Source of the DNA: Agarivorans gilvus
GTDB lineage: Bacteria; Pseudomonadota; Gammaproteobacteria; Enterobacterales; Celerinatantimonadaceae
Assembly: GCF_001420915.1 (NCBI RefSeq)
Contig: NZ_CP013021.1
Span: forward strand, 1,760,501-1,824,500
Length of the DNA stretch: 64,000 nt
Direction of reading: 5' to 3'
The notes below the pieces were generated by a model. It was not told the origin of the DNA and searched no databases. It was given only the letters and a program-made list of their open reading frames with translations. Below are positions 16,545 to 24,670 of this stretch, one piece after another. Made by a program: the position numbers and the translations under genes. Position 1 is the stretch's first letter. Each line of letters starts with the position of its first letter.

Positions 16545-16796
16545 ACACTCCCTGCGCGCTAGCGAATAGCCCGCTGTTCGCTACTGCACCAACTCGTTTA
16601 AAACTCGCCCCACGGAAGCACCAAACCAGTGCAATTTTATACTGACATTTATCTTAAAATTCACACAAAATACATAAGGCATTGAAAATAATACAAATTT
16701 AACCAGTGGCACAAACCCTGCTTTAGCTTATTAGGTTCAAAATATAATTATATATACATAATAATCTGAAAAATAAGCTATTAAATGGAGTTAATA

Positions 16797-17822
16797 ATGA
16801 AAAAGTTACTGGTTTCCGCCGCCCTCGCCACTGGCTTGGTCGCCACCCTTGCCAAGGCCGATGATGCAATTGACCTACGCGTGATGGGCCAACCCATGGC
16901 CACTGGTTTGATTCAAAAAAACCTTGAACAACCCTTCTTTGAAAACCTTGCAGAAACAAGTGGCCTACCGCTAAAGGTGAATTACAAGGCTGCCGATACC
17001 ACCGGCATTAAAGATACTGAGCAACTGCGGGTATTAAAGTCAGGCATGTTTGACTTGATCTCCTTACGTCTTTCCCAAGTATCGCGTGATGAACCGACCA
17101 TTTTAGGCCTAGATTTAGTTGGTCTTAACCCTACATATGCAGCGGGGGCACATACCATTAGCCAATACCAAGCGGTGGTAGATAAGCGCCTACAGGAGCG
17201 TTTCAATACCAAACTGTTAGGCCTATGGCCGTTTGGTCCTCAGGTACTATTTTGTAACCACCCGATTAGCAACCTTGAAGATGTAGCCGGTTTAAAGGTG
17301 CGCGTTTATGACCAAAACCTTGCTAAGTTCGTTGAGTCGATTGGTGGCGTGCCGATCCCGATCAGCTTTGGTGACGTACACCAAAGCTTAGCTTTAGGGG
17401 TGATTGACTGTGCCATTACTGGTACCAGCTCTGCCAATACTGCAGGTTGGCCTGAAGTATCCACCCACATGCTACCGATTGGTTTTCAGCTCGGTATGAA
17501 TGGCTACGGTATTAACCTCAATACCTGGAACAAACTATCTGACCAACAACAAGCCACCTTACAAGCGTCTTTCGACCAGCTAGTGAAGGATATTTGGGGC
17601 TACTCTGAAGATCTTTATAAAGAATCACTGCGCTGTAATGTGGGTGAAAAACCCTGTGACAACCTCACTAGCTATGACCTAGTCAAGGTTCCAGTTCGAG
17701 AACAAGATCTAAAAACCGTATCGGAGACGGTGATGAAGGTATCTTACCCCACTTGGGCGGAAATCTGTGACCAGTCCAACCCCAGCTGTTCCGCCGAATG
17801 GACGGCAGCAATGAAAGACTAA
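16797..17822 (+). CDS. TRAP transporter solute-binding protein (DctP family)
   Basis: 341 residues. Periplasmic receptor of a tripartite ATP-independent (TRAP) transporter. A Sec signal peptide (MKKLLVSAALATGLVATLAKA) precedes the mature domain. The TRAP receptor pattern is visible: LAGLKVRVYD-like VAGLKVRVYDQNL with the substrate-carboxylate Arg, then SFGDVHQSLALGVIDCAITG. The ATG at 16797 has GGAG upstream and is preferred over 16785. The C-terminal region has extra cysteines (RCNVGEKPCDN, EICDQSNPSCS), unusual for DctP and suggesting disulfides. Preceded by an AT-rich gap with a TATAAT at 16742. The ligand is probably an organic acid. Confidence 0.9.
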   Translation: MKKLLVSAALATGLVATLAKADDAIDLRVMGQPMATGLIQKNLEQPFFENLAETSGLPLKVNYKAADTTGIKDTEQLRVLKSGMFDLISLRLSQVSRDEPTILGLDLVGLNPTYAAGAHTISQYQAVVDKRLQERFNTKLLGLWPFGPQVLFCNHPISNLEDVAGLKVRVYDQNLAKFVESIGGVPIPISFGDVHQSLALGVIDCAITGTSSANTAGWPEVSTHMLPIGFQLGMNGYGINLNTWNKLSDQQQATLQASFDQLVKDIWGYSEDLYKESLRCNVGEKPCDNLTSYDLVKVPVREQDLKTVSETVMKVSYPTWAEICDQSNPSCSAEWTAAMKD

Positions 17823-17831
17823 CACTGAATT

Positions 17832-17852
17832 AAGAGGGGCGAAGCCCCTCTT
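17832..17852 (+). other. Intercistronic hairpin between TRAP receptor and small membrane subunit
   Basis: Perfect 9-base stem AAGAGGGGC/GCCCCTCTT with a GAA loop, no T tract. Such hairpins after a binding-protein gene commonly protect the upstream mRNA so that the receptor is made in excess of the membrane subunits. Here that role is inferred from position. Confidence 0.7.
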
Positions 17853-17874
17853 CACGAAGACAGGAGTATCGTTA

Positions 17875-18477
17875 GTGTTGAAACGTCTAGATAACATCAC
17901 CAATATCATTTTTGGCGGCATTTTCTTGCTGCTATCGTTATTAATTGTACTTGAAACCCTATTACGTAAGTTCTTCAACCTATCACTGCAGGGTATTGAT
18001 GAACTCAGTGGCTACGCCTTGGCGCTCGGCGCTTGCTTGGCGTTTAGCTCGGCATTGATTGGCCGCAGCCATATGCGGATTGATTTACTCTACAGCAAAT
18101 ACCCCACGTGGCTACGCAGCCTATTTAACCTGCTATCGATTATCAGTTTAAGTCTATTTGCCTGCTTTTTATTTTACGTGAGTTGGCAGATTATTCAGGA
18201 AACCCAAGAGTACGGCAGCACCGCGCCCACCGCTTGGAGCACCCCTTTAATTTGGCCGCAAGGTGCCTGGTTTGCCGCTCTAGCGCTGTTTAGCTTAATT
18301 TCGCTATTGCTGGTTGGCAAAGCCATATTGTTACTGTTTACCAAAGATCTTCAGCAATTTAATCAGCAGTTCGGTCCTAAAGGAGTCTTGGAAGAAGTGG
18401 CTCAGGAAATGGACGACTTTAACTCAAGAAGCCAAAACGACATCAAAGCAAGCTCACTATTAGGAGAAAAAGCATGA
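17875..18477 (+). CDS. TRAP transporter small membrane subunit (DctQ family)
   Basis: 200-residue inner membrane protein with four predicted transmembrane helices, typical of the DctQ component. The sequence LLSLLIVLETLLRKFFN followed by GIDELSGYALALGACLAFSSAL is a standard DctQ pattern, with GRSHMRIDLL after it. The start is GTG with CAGGAG 7 bases upstream. The last bases overlap the start of the large subunit (ATGA), indicating translational coupling. Confidence 0.88.
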   Translation: MLKRLDNITNIIFGGIFLLLSLLIVLETLLRKFFNLSLQGIDELSGYALALGACLAFSSALIGRSHMRIDLLYSKYPTWLRSLFNLLSIISLSLFACFLFYVSWQIIQETQEYGSTAPTAWSTPLIWPQGAWFAALALFSLISLLLVGKAILLLFTKDLQQFNQQFGPKGVLEEVAQEMDDFNSRSQNDIKASSLLGEKA

Positions 18478-19763
18478 GTATTCTCGCTGCCAGCATCGGT
18501 TTTGCCGTGATGTTGTTGCTCATGGTCATCGGCCTGCCAATTGCAGTGGTGATGGCCGGCGCGGGTTTGATTGGAGGCCTAGTCGCCTTTGGCCCTTATT
18601 TTGTTTCTACCGGGGGCGCCGTAGTCTGGAGCGTATTAAACAACCCAGTACTCACCGCCATTCCCTTATTTGTATTACTCGGTGAATTACTGCTACGCAG
18701 TGGCATTGCCGACCGCATGTATTTAGCCATGTCGGCTTGGATGGGACGCCTTCCCGGAGGCTTGCTACATTCTAACATTGGTACTTCGGCGCTATTTGCT
18801 GCCACTTCCGGCTCATCGGTGGCCACCGCTGCCACCGTGGGCACCGTGGCGCTGCCCTCACTGCAAGCACGCAACTACTGTATGCGTAAATCCTTAGGCA
18901 CCCTAGCCGCAGGCGGTACCTTGGGAATATTAATCCCGCCCAGTGTCAACTTACTGGTGTACGGCTCACTCACCAATAACTCCATTGGTAAGCTATTTCT
19001 AGCAGGGCTAGTGCCTGGCCTATTGCTCACCCTGTGTTTTATTATTTATATCGCGCTGTCTAATCGTAACGAAGTGAACAACCAAGAAGCCTCGGTGAGT
19101 TTAGCCGAGAAAATTCGCCTATCTAAACACCTAGTTCCGCCCTTGGTGGTATTTGGCATTGTGATGGGCGGTATCTACAGCGGCTTAGCCACCGCCACCG
19201 AGTCGGCGGCGCTAGGCGTGATGGCCGCTTTGGCTTTTGCTTACGCTCACAAAGCCATAAGCAAACAGTTCTTCCTCGATTGTTTTCGCCAAACCGCGCA
19301 GATCTCGGGCATGATTCTGCTGATTATTACCGCTGCCTTCATTCTTAACTTAACCATTAGTTTAACCGGCATCGTCGACCAACTCACTCAGAGTGTCGTC
19401 TCTCTCGGTTTATCACCGTTTAGTTTGCTACTGATCTTGGTTGGCTTCTACCTGCTATTAGGCATGTTTATGGATGTGTTATCGATGCAGGTATTGACCA
19501 TTCCCATTACCTATCCGGTGGTCACCAGCTTAGGAATTGACCCTATTTGGTATGGCATCTTCATCGTTCTGATGTGTGAAGTAGCTTTAATTACTCCGCC
19601 AGTAGGCATGAACCTATTTGTGGTACACAGCGTGCGTAAAGACGGCGGTGATATTCGCGATGTGATGTGGGGAGCACTGCCCTACGTATGTATTATGATG
19701 CTGTTTGTTATGCTGATTATGCTGTTACCGGAGCTAGTAATATGGCTACCCCAGCATCTGTAG
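18474..19763 (+). CDS. TRAP transporter large membrane subunit (DctM family)
   Basis: 429-residue, about 12-helix membrane component that carries sodium-coupled transport for the TRAP system. Typical signatures: GLPIAVVMAGAGLIGG, NPVLTAIPLFVLLGELLLRSG, SNIGTSALFAATSGSSVATAAT, GGTLGILIPPSVNLLVYG, and near the C-terminus LITPPVGMNLFVV. It overlaps the DctQ gene by four bases and overlaps the start of the amidase gene, so the whole set appears to be one transcript. Confidence 0.92.
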   Translation: MSILAASIGFAVMLLLMVIGLPIAVVMAGAGLIGGLVAFGPYFVSTGGAVVWSVLNNPVLTAIPLFVLLGELLLRSGIADRMYLAMSAWMGRLPGGLLHSNIGTSALFAATSGSSVATAATVGTVALPSLQARNYCMRKSLGTLAAGGTLGILIPPSVNLLVYGSLTNNSIGKLFLAGLVPGLLLTLCFIIYIALSNRNEVNNQEASVSLAEKIRLSKHLVPPLVVFGIVMGGIYSGLATATESAALGVMAALAFAYAHKAISKQFFLDCFRQTAQISGMILLIITAAFILNLTISLTGIVDQLTQSVVSLGLSPFSLLLILVGFYLLLGMFMDVLSMQVLTIPITYPVVTSLGIDPIWYGIFIVLMCEVALITPPVGMNLFVVHSVRKDGGDIRDVMWGALPYVCIMMLFVMLIMLLPELVIWLPQHL

Positions 19764-21154
19764 AGCAGGCGCCGCTATGGCGCTTAAGCTTGGCGCAACT
19801 CAGCCAGGGCTTTAGCTCTGGCCAATTCACTCCAAGCCAAATATGCGAGCAAGTGATTACTGCGATTGAGCAGCAAAACCCCAGCTTAAATGCCTATATC
19901 TACCTTAATCCGCAGCTACTGAGCCAAGCAGAGCAAAGCACCCAACGCTGGCAGCAGCGACGCCCTTTAAGCCCTGTCGACGGCATCCCTTTGGCGGTTA
20001 AGGATAACTTGCATGTGGCTGGCATGCCCACCAGCTGGGGGAATGCCAGCTTAGCCAAGCTAGTGCAGCCAAGCAGTGAATATTGCGTGGCCCAATGCCA
20101 ACAGGCTGGCATGTTGATTATTGGTAAAACCAACTTGCCGGAATTTGCCAGCGACGGCATTACTAGCAATCCGCATTTTGGCAGCACCTGCAATCCTTGG
20201 GACAGGCAACTCACCCCCGGCGGCTCTTCCGGTGGTAGCGTCGCGGCGGTGGCCAGTGGCTTAGCTCCCTGTGCGCTGGGCACCGATGGCGGAGGCTCGA
20301 TTCGCCGCCCCTGCGCCCACACTGGTTTATATGGCTTAAAACCTACAGCTGAGCTCATCAGCAGAAAAGACGGCTTGCCCCGCTTCATGTTTGATTTTGA
20401 GGTAGCTGGCCCCATCGCTCGCTCGGTAGAAGATCTCAGTCTATTACTGTCGGTGATCGGCGAGCAGGATTACTCTTGTGCCCTACAGCCGTCGCCCAGT
20501 AGCAGCTTAAAAATACTGGCTGTGGAACAGTTACAGAGTCACCCAGTAGAGCCACAAATTTGCGCCGCCAACCGCCAAGTGGCAAAACAACTAAAGCATT
20601 TAGGCCATCACGTAGAAACAGCCGCGCTGCCGTTAGATCTTGACTTTTTTAATCAATTTTGGCCCATTTTAGCCGAAGTTGGCCTCGCTTTTGTGTTTGA
20701 CGAACTCCCCGAAGTGGCCTCATCCAGCCAAACAAAATACCAACACTTAGCCAACCAAGGAGGTAAATACAGCGCCGTTGATATTATGCGGGCTTGGCAG
20801 CAAGTACTGCTATTTAGACAGCAAGTGAAACAGCTATTTAAGCACTGGGACATCGTGTTAATGCCCTCAATTGCCGCGCTGGCTTGGCCGCTAGAACAAG
20901 CCTACCCCAGCACTATTGCTGGGCAAGCGGTGGGGCCCCGAGGTCATGCCGCATTTACCGGCTGGGTCAACATGGCGGGTAACCCGGCGCTGAATGTGCC
21001 AGTTCGCCCCTGCAGTTCAAGCACGCCAATCGGTCTGCAATTGATTGCCGACTGGCATCAAGAAGCGCGCTTACTCAGGCTAGCGGCACAACTAGAAGCG
21101 CTGCAGCCCAAATGGGCTTGGCCTCCACTGCCGCAAAGCAAGGGCGGCAAATGA
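19742..21154 (+). CDS. Amidase signature family hydrolase
   Basis: 470 residues. Ser-cisSer-Lys hydrolase that cleaves a C-N amide bond. The Lys is in PLAVKDNLHVAG; the glycine/serine-rich signature is TPGGSSGGSVAAVASGLAPC followed by ALGTDGGGSIRRPCAHTGLYGLKP. The ATG at 19742 (inside the end of the dctM-like gene, GGAG upstream) is chosen; the open frame upstream of it is dctM sequence. There is no gatB or gatC nearby and the gene sits in a transport operon, so it is a catabolic amidase rather than GatA. It probably hydrolyses the amide brought in by the TRAP system or produced from it. Confidence 0.88.
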   Translation: MATPASVEQAPLWRLSLAQLSQGFSSGQFTPSQICEQVITAIEQQNPSLNAYIYLNPQLLSQAEQSTQRWQQRRPLSPVDGIPLAVKDNLHVAGMPTSWGNASLAKLVQPSSEYCVAQCQQAGMLIIGKTNLPEFASDGITSNPHFGSTCNPWDRQLTPGGSSGGSVAAVASGLAPCALGTDGGGSIRRPCAHTGLYGLKPTAELISRKDGLPRFMFDFEVAGPIARSVEDLSLLLSVIGEQDYSCALQPSPSSSLKILAVEQLQSHPVEPQICAANRQVAKQLKHLGHHVETAALPLDLDFFNQFWPILAEVGLAFVFDELPEVASSSQTKYQHLANQGGKYSAVDIMRAWQQVLLFRQQVKQLFKHWDIVLMPSIAALAWPLEQAYPSTIAGQAVGPRGHAAFTGWVNMAGNPALNVPVRPCSSSTPIGLQLIADWHQEARLLRLAAQLEALQPKWAWPPLPQSKGGK

Positions 21155-21294
21155 GCAAGCTCTGCGGCCTAATCAGCAATATGGCGCAGGGAAAAGCGCA
21201 GCTGCGCCAGAAGATAAACCCTAGCCGAGCCGCTTCTAGACAAGCTTGGCGGCAACAAGGCCGCAAGCTAACCACCTTACCAGCAAACCCATAG
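21151..21294 (+). CDS. Possible 47-residue basic peptide in the TRAP-amidase operon
   Basis: The ORF begins MSKLCGLISNMAQGKAQLRQ and is rich in Arg, Lys and Gln. Its ATG overlaps the amidase stop codon (ATGA), an AGGG lies just upstream, and its stop is 6 bases before the next gene. That spacing is what one would expect of a coupled operon member. I recognise no domain and the ORF could be fortuitous; comparison with related genomes would decide. Confidence 0.3.
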   Translation: MSKLCGLISNMAQGKAQLRQKINPSRAASRQAWRQQGRKLTTLPANP

Positions 21295-21300
21295 AGGATA

Positions 21301-22260
21301 TTGACTATTATTTACTTACTTCCCATTGGCTTGATTATCGCCATCATTATCTCGGTTGTAGCTCCGGCTCCCGGCGCTTATCTTAATCAGCTAGGTTTGC
21401 TACCTTGGATGGTGGCGGGCATATTTTTAATCAATGGCCTGCAGACCTCTAGTGCCGAGCTGCGCCTCGGTAAAGGCTACAAAACCGCCTTTACTTTAAG
21501 CTTGCTTATTAGCCTACTGCTGGCGCCACTACTTGGTTGGCTAGCCTATTTATGGCTACCGCTAGCCAAGGAGTTACTGATTGGTTTGTTGGTGATGAGC
21601 GCGGTGCCGCCCACGCTATCATCCTGCATCGTATTAACCCGTTTAACTCAAGGCAATGCTCAGTGGTCGTTATTTTTTACCCTTAGTCTCAACTTCCTGG
21701 GGATCCTCAGCATTCCCTTCTGTTTAAGTTTGCTTTTAGGCCAACAAGTGGGAGTGAAAGGCTGGGACTTGTTTTTACAACTACTACAAATTGTCTTAGC
21801 CCCCTTCCTGCTTGGGCTACTGCTACGCCACTATGCTATTAAACAGGGTTTATGGAGAGCACTGGGCGTACTGCCTAGTTTGCTGGTGATTGCCGGAGTC
21901 TGGCTCACCCTGTCTGCGAGCCAAAGTGCTTTGCTAGCGTTAAACGCCCGTGATTTACTGAGTATTAGTCTGGCCAGCTTAGCCTTGCATATTGGGCTAC
22001 TGCTGGTGAGCTGGTACGCCAGCCAAGCGTGTGGTTTAAGCAGAGCCAAGCGTTTAGCGGTGCTGTTTACCGCCAGCCAAAAAACCATGCCTATTGCGGT
22101 GTCGGTGATCATTAGCATTAACAGTCAGCTGGGCGTAGCGGTGGTCACCTGCATCGTATTTCACCTGCTGCAGATGGTCTTTGATTCACTGCTGGCTTCA
22201 CGCATGAATGCCCGCTGGCAACAACATCCCCAGTCATTAGCATCTTCGTCGGCGCAATAA
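21301..22260 (+). CDS. Bile acid:sodium symporter (BASS/YfeH-like) family transporter
   Basis: 319 residues, with 9-10 hydrophobic segments. Family motifs are LLPWMVAGIFLINGLQTSSAEL near the N-terminus, LLVMSAVPPTLSSCIVLTRLTQGN in the middle and LFTASQKTMPIAVSVI near the C-terminus. This resembles the YfeH/SLC10A7-like branch. The only good in-frame start is TTG at 21301, close behind AGAGGA. As last gene of the TRAP-amidase operon it may export or import an organic anion related to the amidase product. The direction and substrate are unknown. Confidence 0.82.
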   Translation: MTIIYLLPIGLIIAIIISVVAPAPGAYLNQLGLLPWMVAGIFLINGLQTSSAELRLGKGYKTAFTLSLLISLLLAPLLGWLAYLWLPLAKELLIGLLVMSAVPPTLSSCIVLTRLTQGNAQWSLFFTLSLNFLGILSIPFCLSLLLGQQVGVKGWDLFLQLLQIVLAPFLLGLLLRHYAIKQGLWRALGVLPSLLVIAGVWLTLSASQSALLALNARDLLSISLASLALHIGLLLVSWYASQACGLSRAKRLAVLFTASQKTMPIAVSVIISINSQLGVAVVTCIVFHLLQMVFDSLLASRMNARWQQHPQSLASSSAQ

Positions 22261-22267
22261 ACGCCGC

Positions 22268-23257
22268 TTATTTACTCGGTGATACGCAGCTGCCGCGCAC
22301 CAATAGTTGGGTAGGAATGATGGTATCTTGATTGGCTTTACCGCCCTGCAATACCTTAACCAAGGTATTGGCAGCGGTAATGCCTATCTCTTCTTGAGGC
22401 TGGCGCACCGTGGTTAAACCGGGATCGGTATATTCGGCAAATAACAAATCATCAAAGCCAACAATCGACAACTGCTGTGGCACCTTAATACCCAGCTCGA
22501 TTGCTGCCTTCATCGCGCCTAAGGCCATCATATCGTTAAAACAAAAGAGCGCAGTCATGTTGAAGTGCTGCTGCAAACGACGAAAAGCGCTATAGCCAGA
22601 ATGAAAACTAAAATCTCCATCTTCAAAGGCTTGCTCGTCCACTGCAATATTGATCTTTTGTAAACTATCTTGATAACCCGCTTTACGGTCGATACAGATC
22701 GGGTTTTCCATGGGGCCGGTGATACAACCAATGCTGCGATGGCCTATGTCGAGCAGATAGTCCACCGCTCGACTAGCCGAACCGCGATTATCGATACGCA
22801 CCGTAGGCACCGGAAAACCAGGAAAATATTCACAGGCCATCACCATCGGCAGTTCTGAGCCTTGGCGCACCTCTGCGGGAAGTTCGGCGGTTAAGGAAAT
22901 AATCCCATCAGCCTGTTTGCTACGCACCAAATCCATATAGGCTTTGGCTTGCTCCACTGTATGGATGGAATCCCCTAACAAGACTTTATAAGCATTTTTT
23001 AAGGCGACCCGCTGAATACCGCGCACGATGTTGGCGAAAAACATATTGGAAATATCGGGCACGATAACTACGATGGTTTTTGACTCGCTACGGCGTAAGT
23101 TACGCGCAATAACATTGGGAGAAAAACCGCATTCGGCCACTGCCGCCTCTACCTTCAAACGGGTCTTTTCCGACACCTTTTCCGGGTTCATCATGGCTCG
23201 AGAAACCGTCGCTGTAGATACGCCCGCCAATTTGGCAACGTCTTTAATGGTTGGCAC
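22268..23257 (-). CDS. LacI family transcriptional repressor
   Basis: 329 residues. N-terminal helix-turn-helix TIKDVAKLAGVSTATVSRAM plus hinge SPNVIARNLRR, followed by a periplasmic-binding-protein-like effector domain (IVVIVPDISNMFFANIVRGI, then FNDMMALGAMKAAIELGIKVP and VGFDDLLFAEYTDPGLTTV). It is divergent from the sugar catabolism/ABC operon starting at 23600. Palindromes with a central CG typical of LacI operators lie in the shared gap, so it almost certainly represses that operon and perhaps itself. The inducer is unknown. Confidence 0.92.
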   Translation of the reverse strand: MPTIKDVAKLAGVSTATVSRAMMNPEKVSEKTRLKVEAAVAECGFSPNVIARNLRRSESKTIVVIVPDISNMFFANIVRGIQRVALKNAYKVLLGDSIHTVEQAKAYMDLVRSKQADGIISLTAELPAEVRQGSELPMVMACEYFPGFPVPTVRIDNRGSASRAVDYLLDIGHRSIGCITGPMENPICIDRKAGYQDSLQKINIAVDEQAFEDGDFSFHSGYSAFRRLQQHFNMTALFCFNDMMALGAMKAAIELGIKVPQQLSIVGFDDLLFAEYTDPGLTTVRQPQEEIGITAANTLVKVLQGGKANQDTIIPTQLLVRGSCVSPSK

Positions 23258-23304
23258 TGGCTGTCCTTATCTATCCAACTTTTTTTTACTTATTACTCAA
23301 CAAA

Positions 23305-23320
23305 ATGTAACGGATTACAT
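23305..23320. promoter_or_regulatory. LacI-type operator near the repressor gene
   Basis: ATGTAACGGATTACAT, 48 bases upstream of the repressor start codon. It differs at two positions from the operator at 23536-23555. Position suggests autoregulation. Confidence 0.65.
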
Positions 23321-23350
23321 GAATTAATGTAAAGCGCTTTATCTTAATTC
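23321..23350. promoter_or_regulatory. 30-base inverted repeat with LacI-like core
   Basis: The core TAAAGCGCTTTA (23330-23341) is a perfect palindrome with a central CG. The arms GAATTAA (23321-23327) and TTAATTC (23344-23350) extend the symmetry; the 15-base halves differ at two positions. It abuts the operator at 23305. It could bind a second LacI-family protein or be an additional site for the local one. Confidence 0.5.
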
Positions 23351-23467
23351 ATAGCATCTAGTGAATTTTAAAACGCTTAAAAAATAAATTTCAACATTGC
23401 TCACATTTTTGCAACATTTGATAGATAAAAGAAAAAAACTTGTATAACTTTTATTCAAGTCATAAAG

Positions 23468-23527
23468 AAAAACCATGCCTCGCGGTTTCTAACCGCCACC
23501 AGCTTAATTACAGCGCATGGTTTTTTT
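23468..23527 (+). terminator. Terminator-like double hairpin upstream of the sugar operon
   Basis: Outer stem AAAAACCATGC/GCATGGTTTTT (23468-23478 with 23515-23525) encloses a second hairpin GCGGTT/AACCGC (23482-23487 with 23491-23496). Seven T follow at 23521-23527. It has the form of an intrinsic terminator but no gene precedes it on the plus strand, so it may end a small RNA or terminate leader transcripts. Because the flanks are A and T runs it could work in either direction. Confidence 0.6.
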
Positions 23528-23535
23528 AGGCAACA

Positions 23536-23555
23536 AAATGTAATCGATTACATTT
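23536..23555. promoter_or_regulatory. LacI-type operator of the sugar operon
   Basis: AAATGTAATCGATTACATTT is a perfect 20-base palindrome with a central CG, ending 44 bases before the first gene of the operon. It is the strongest candidate binding site for the divergent LacI-type repressor. Confidence 0.8.
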
Positions 23556-23599
23556 ATAAGCCTGAACAGTTTGAGCTACACGATGAAAAAGGATTGCAG

Positions 23600-24670
23600 A
23601 TGAAAAATCTCAGAGGACCGGCCTTATTTCTAGCCCAATTTGCTAGTGATGAAGCACCATTTAATTCACTTGAATCCATTGCAGCTTGGGCGGCCAGTAT
23701 TGGCTACCGAGGCATACAAATGCCCAGCTGGGATAAGCGCTTATTCGACCTAGAGCGCGCCGCCGAAGATCTAGACTATTGTCAGCAAATATTGGCAACC
23801 CTAGATAAACATGGACTAAGCCTAACCGAACTATCAACCCACCTACAGGGACAACTGGTAGCGGTTCACCCCGCCTATGATGAAATGTTTGACGGCTTTG
23901 CTCCAGAATCACAAAGAGGCAATCCGGCTAAGCGCCAGCAATGGGCGGTAAATCAGCTGTTGCTGGCAGCTAAGGCATCAAAAAACTTGGGGTTAAGCGC
24001 CCATGCGACGTTTTCAGGAGCACTACTGTGGCCTTATATGTATCCCTGGCCACAACGGCCTCAAGGCTTGGTTGATACCGGCTTCGCCGAATTGGCCAAG
24101 CGTTGGCTGCCCATTTTAGATGCCTTTGATGAAGCTGGGGTAGACCTGTGCTATGAAATCCACCCCGGCGAAGACCTCCACGATGGAGTGACTTTTGAGC
24201 GCTTCTTAGAAGAAGTAAACCAGCATCCTCGCTGCAATATTCTCTACGATCCCAGCCACTTTGTGCTGCAACAACTGGACTACTTAGCCTTCATTGACCG
24301 CTACCATGCGCGGATCAAGATGTTTCACGTTAAAGATGCTGAATTTAACCCCAGCGCTCAGCAAGGTGTTTATGGCGGCTATCAAAACTGGACCGAACGC
24401 GCTGGACGATTTCGCTCACTGGGTGATGGCCAAGTCGACTTTGGCAGCGTGTTCTCCAAGTTAGCCCAATACGACTTCGAGGGTTGGGCTGTCGTGGAAT
24501 GGGAATGCTGCTTGAAACATCCCGAAGCTGGAGCCGCCGAAGGTGTGGCCTTTGTTGAACACCACATTATTGAGGTCACCGACAAAGCCTTTGATGACTT
24601 TGCCGACAGCGCCATCGACCAAGCCGCTAACTTACGCATATTAGGTTTGTCAGGAGAACATCATGAATAA
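23600..24670 (+). CDS. Sugar phosphate isomerase/epimerase family protein (TIM barrel)
   Basis: About 356 residues of the xylose-isomerase-like TIM barrel family. Visible metal and active-site features are CYEIHPGEDLHDG, NILYDPSHFVLQQLD, IKMFHVKDAEFN and near the C-terminus FEGWAVVEWECCLKHPE. Members act as isomerases or epimerases, and some as lyases on 3-keto sugars. I chose ATG 23600, with AAAGGA at good spacing, over the upstream TTG. It overlaps the following Gfo/Idh/MocA gene by 8 bases. The combination suggests an oxidise-then-isomerise sugar route; the actual sugar is not known. Confidence 0.82.
   Translation: MKNLRGPALFLAQFASDEAPFNSLESIAAWAASIGYRGIQMPSWDKRLFDLERAAEDLDYCQQILATLDKHGLSLTELSTHLQGQLVAVHPAYDEMFDGFAPESQRGNPAKRQQWAVNQLLLAAKASKNLGLSAHATFSGALLWPYMYPWPQRPQGLVDTGFAELAKRWLPILDAFDEAGVDLCYEIHPGEDLHDGVTFERFLEEVNQHPRCNILYDPSHFVLQQLDYLAFIDRYHARIKMFHVKDAEFNPSAQQGVYGGYQNWTERAGRFRSLGDGQVDFGSVFSKLAQYDFEGWAVVEWECCLKHPEAGAAEGVAFVEHHIIEVTDKAFDDFADSAIDQAANLRILGLSGEHHE

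Larger units (their letters stand above)
23258..23599. other. Divergent regulatory region between lacI-type gene and sugar operon
   Basis: 342 AT-rich bases containing two near-identical LacI-type palindromes (23305-23320 and 23536-23555), a third LacI-like palindrome inside a 30-base inverted repeat (23321-23350), and a strong hairpin with T runs at both ends (23468-23527). The two outer operators are about 230 bases apart, which would allow repression by DNA looping. Confidence 0.7.
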
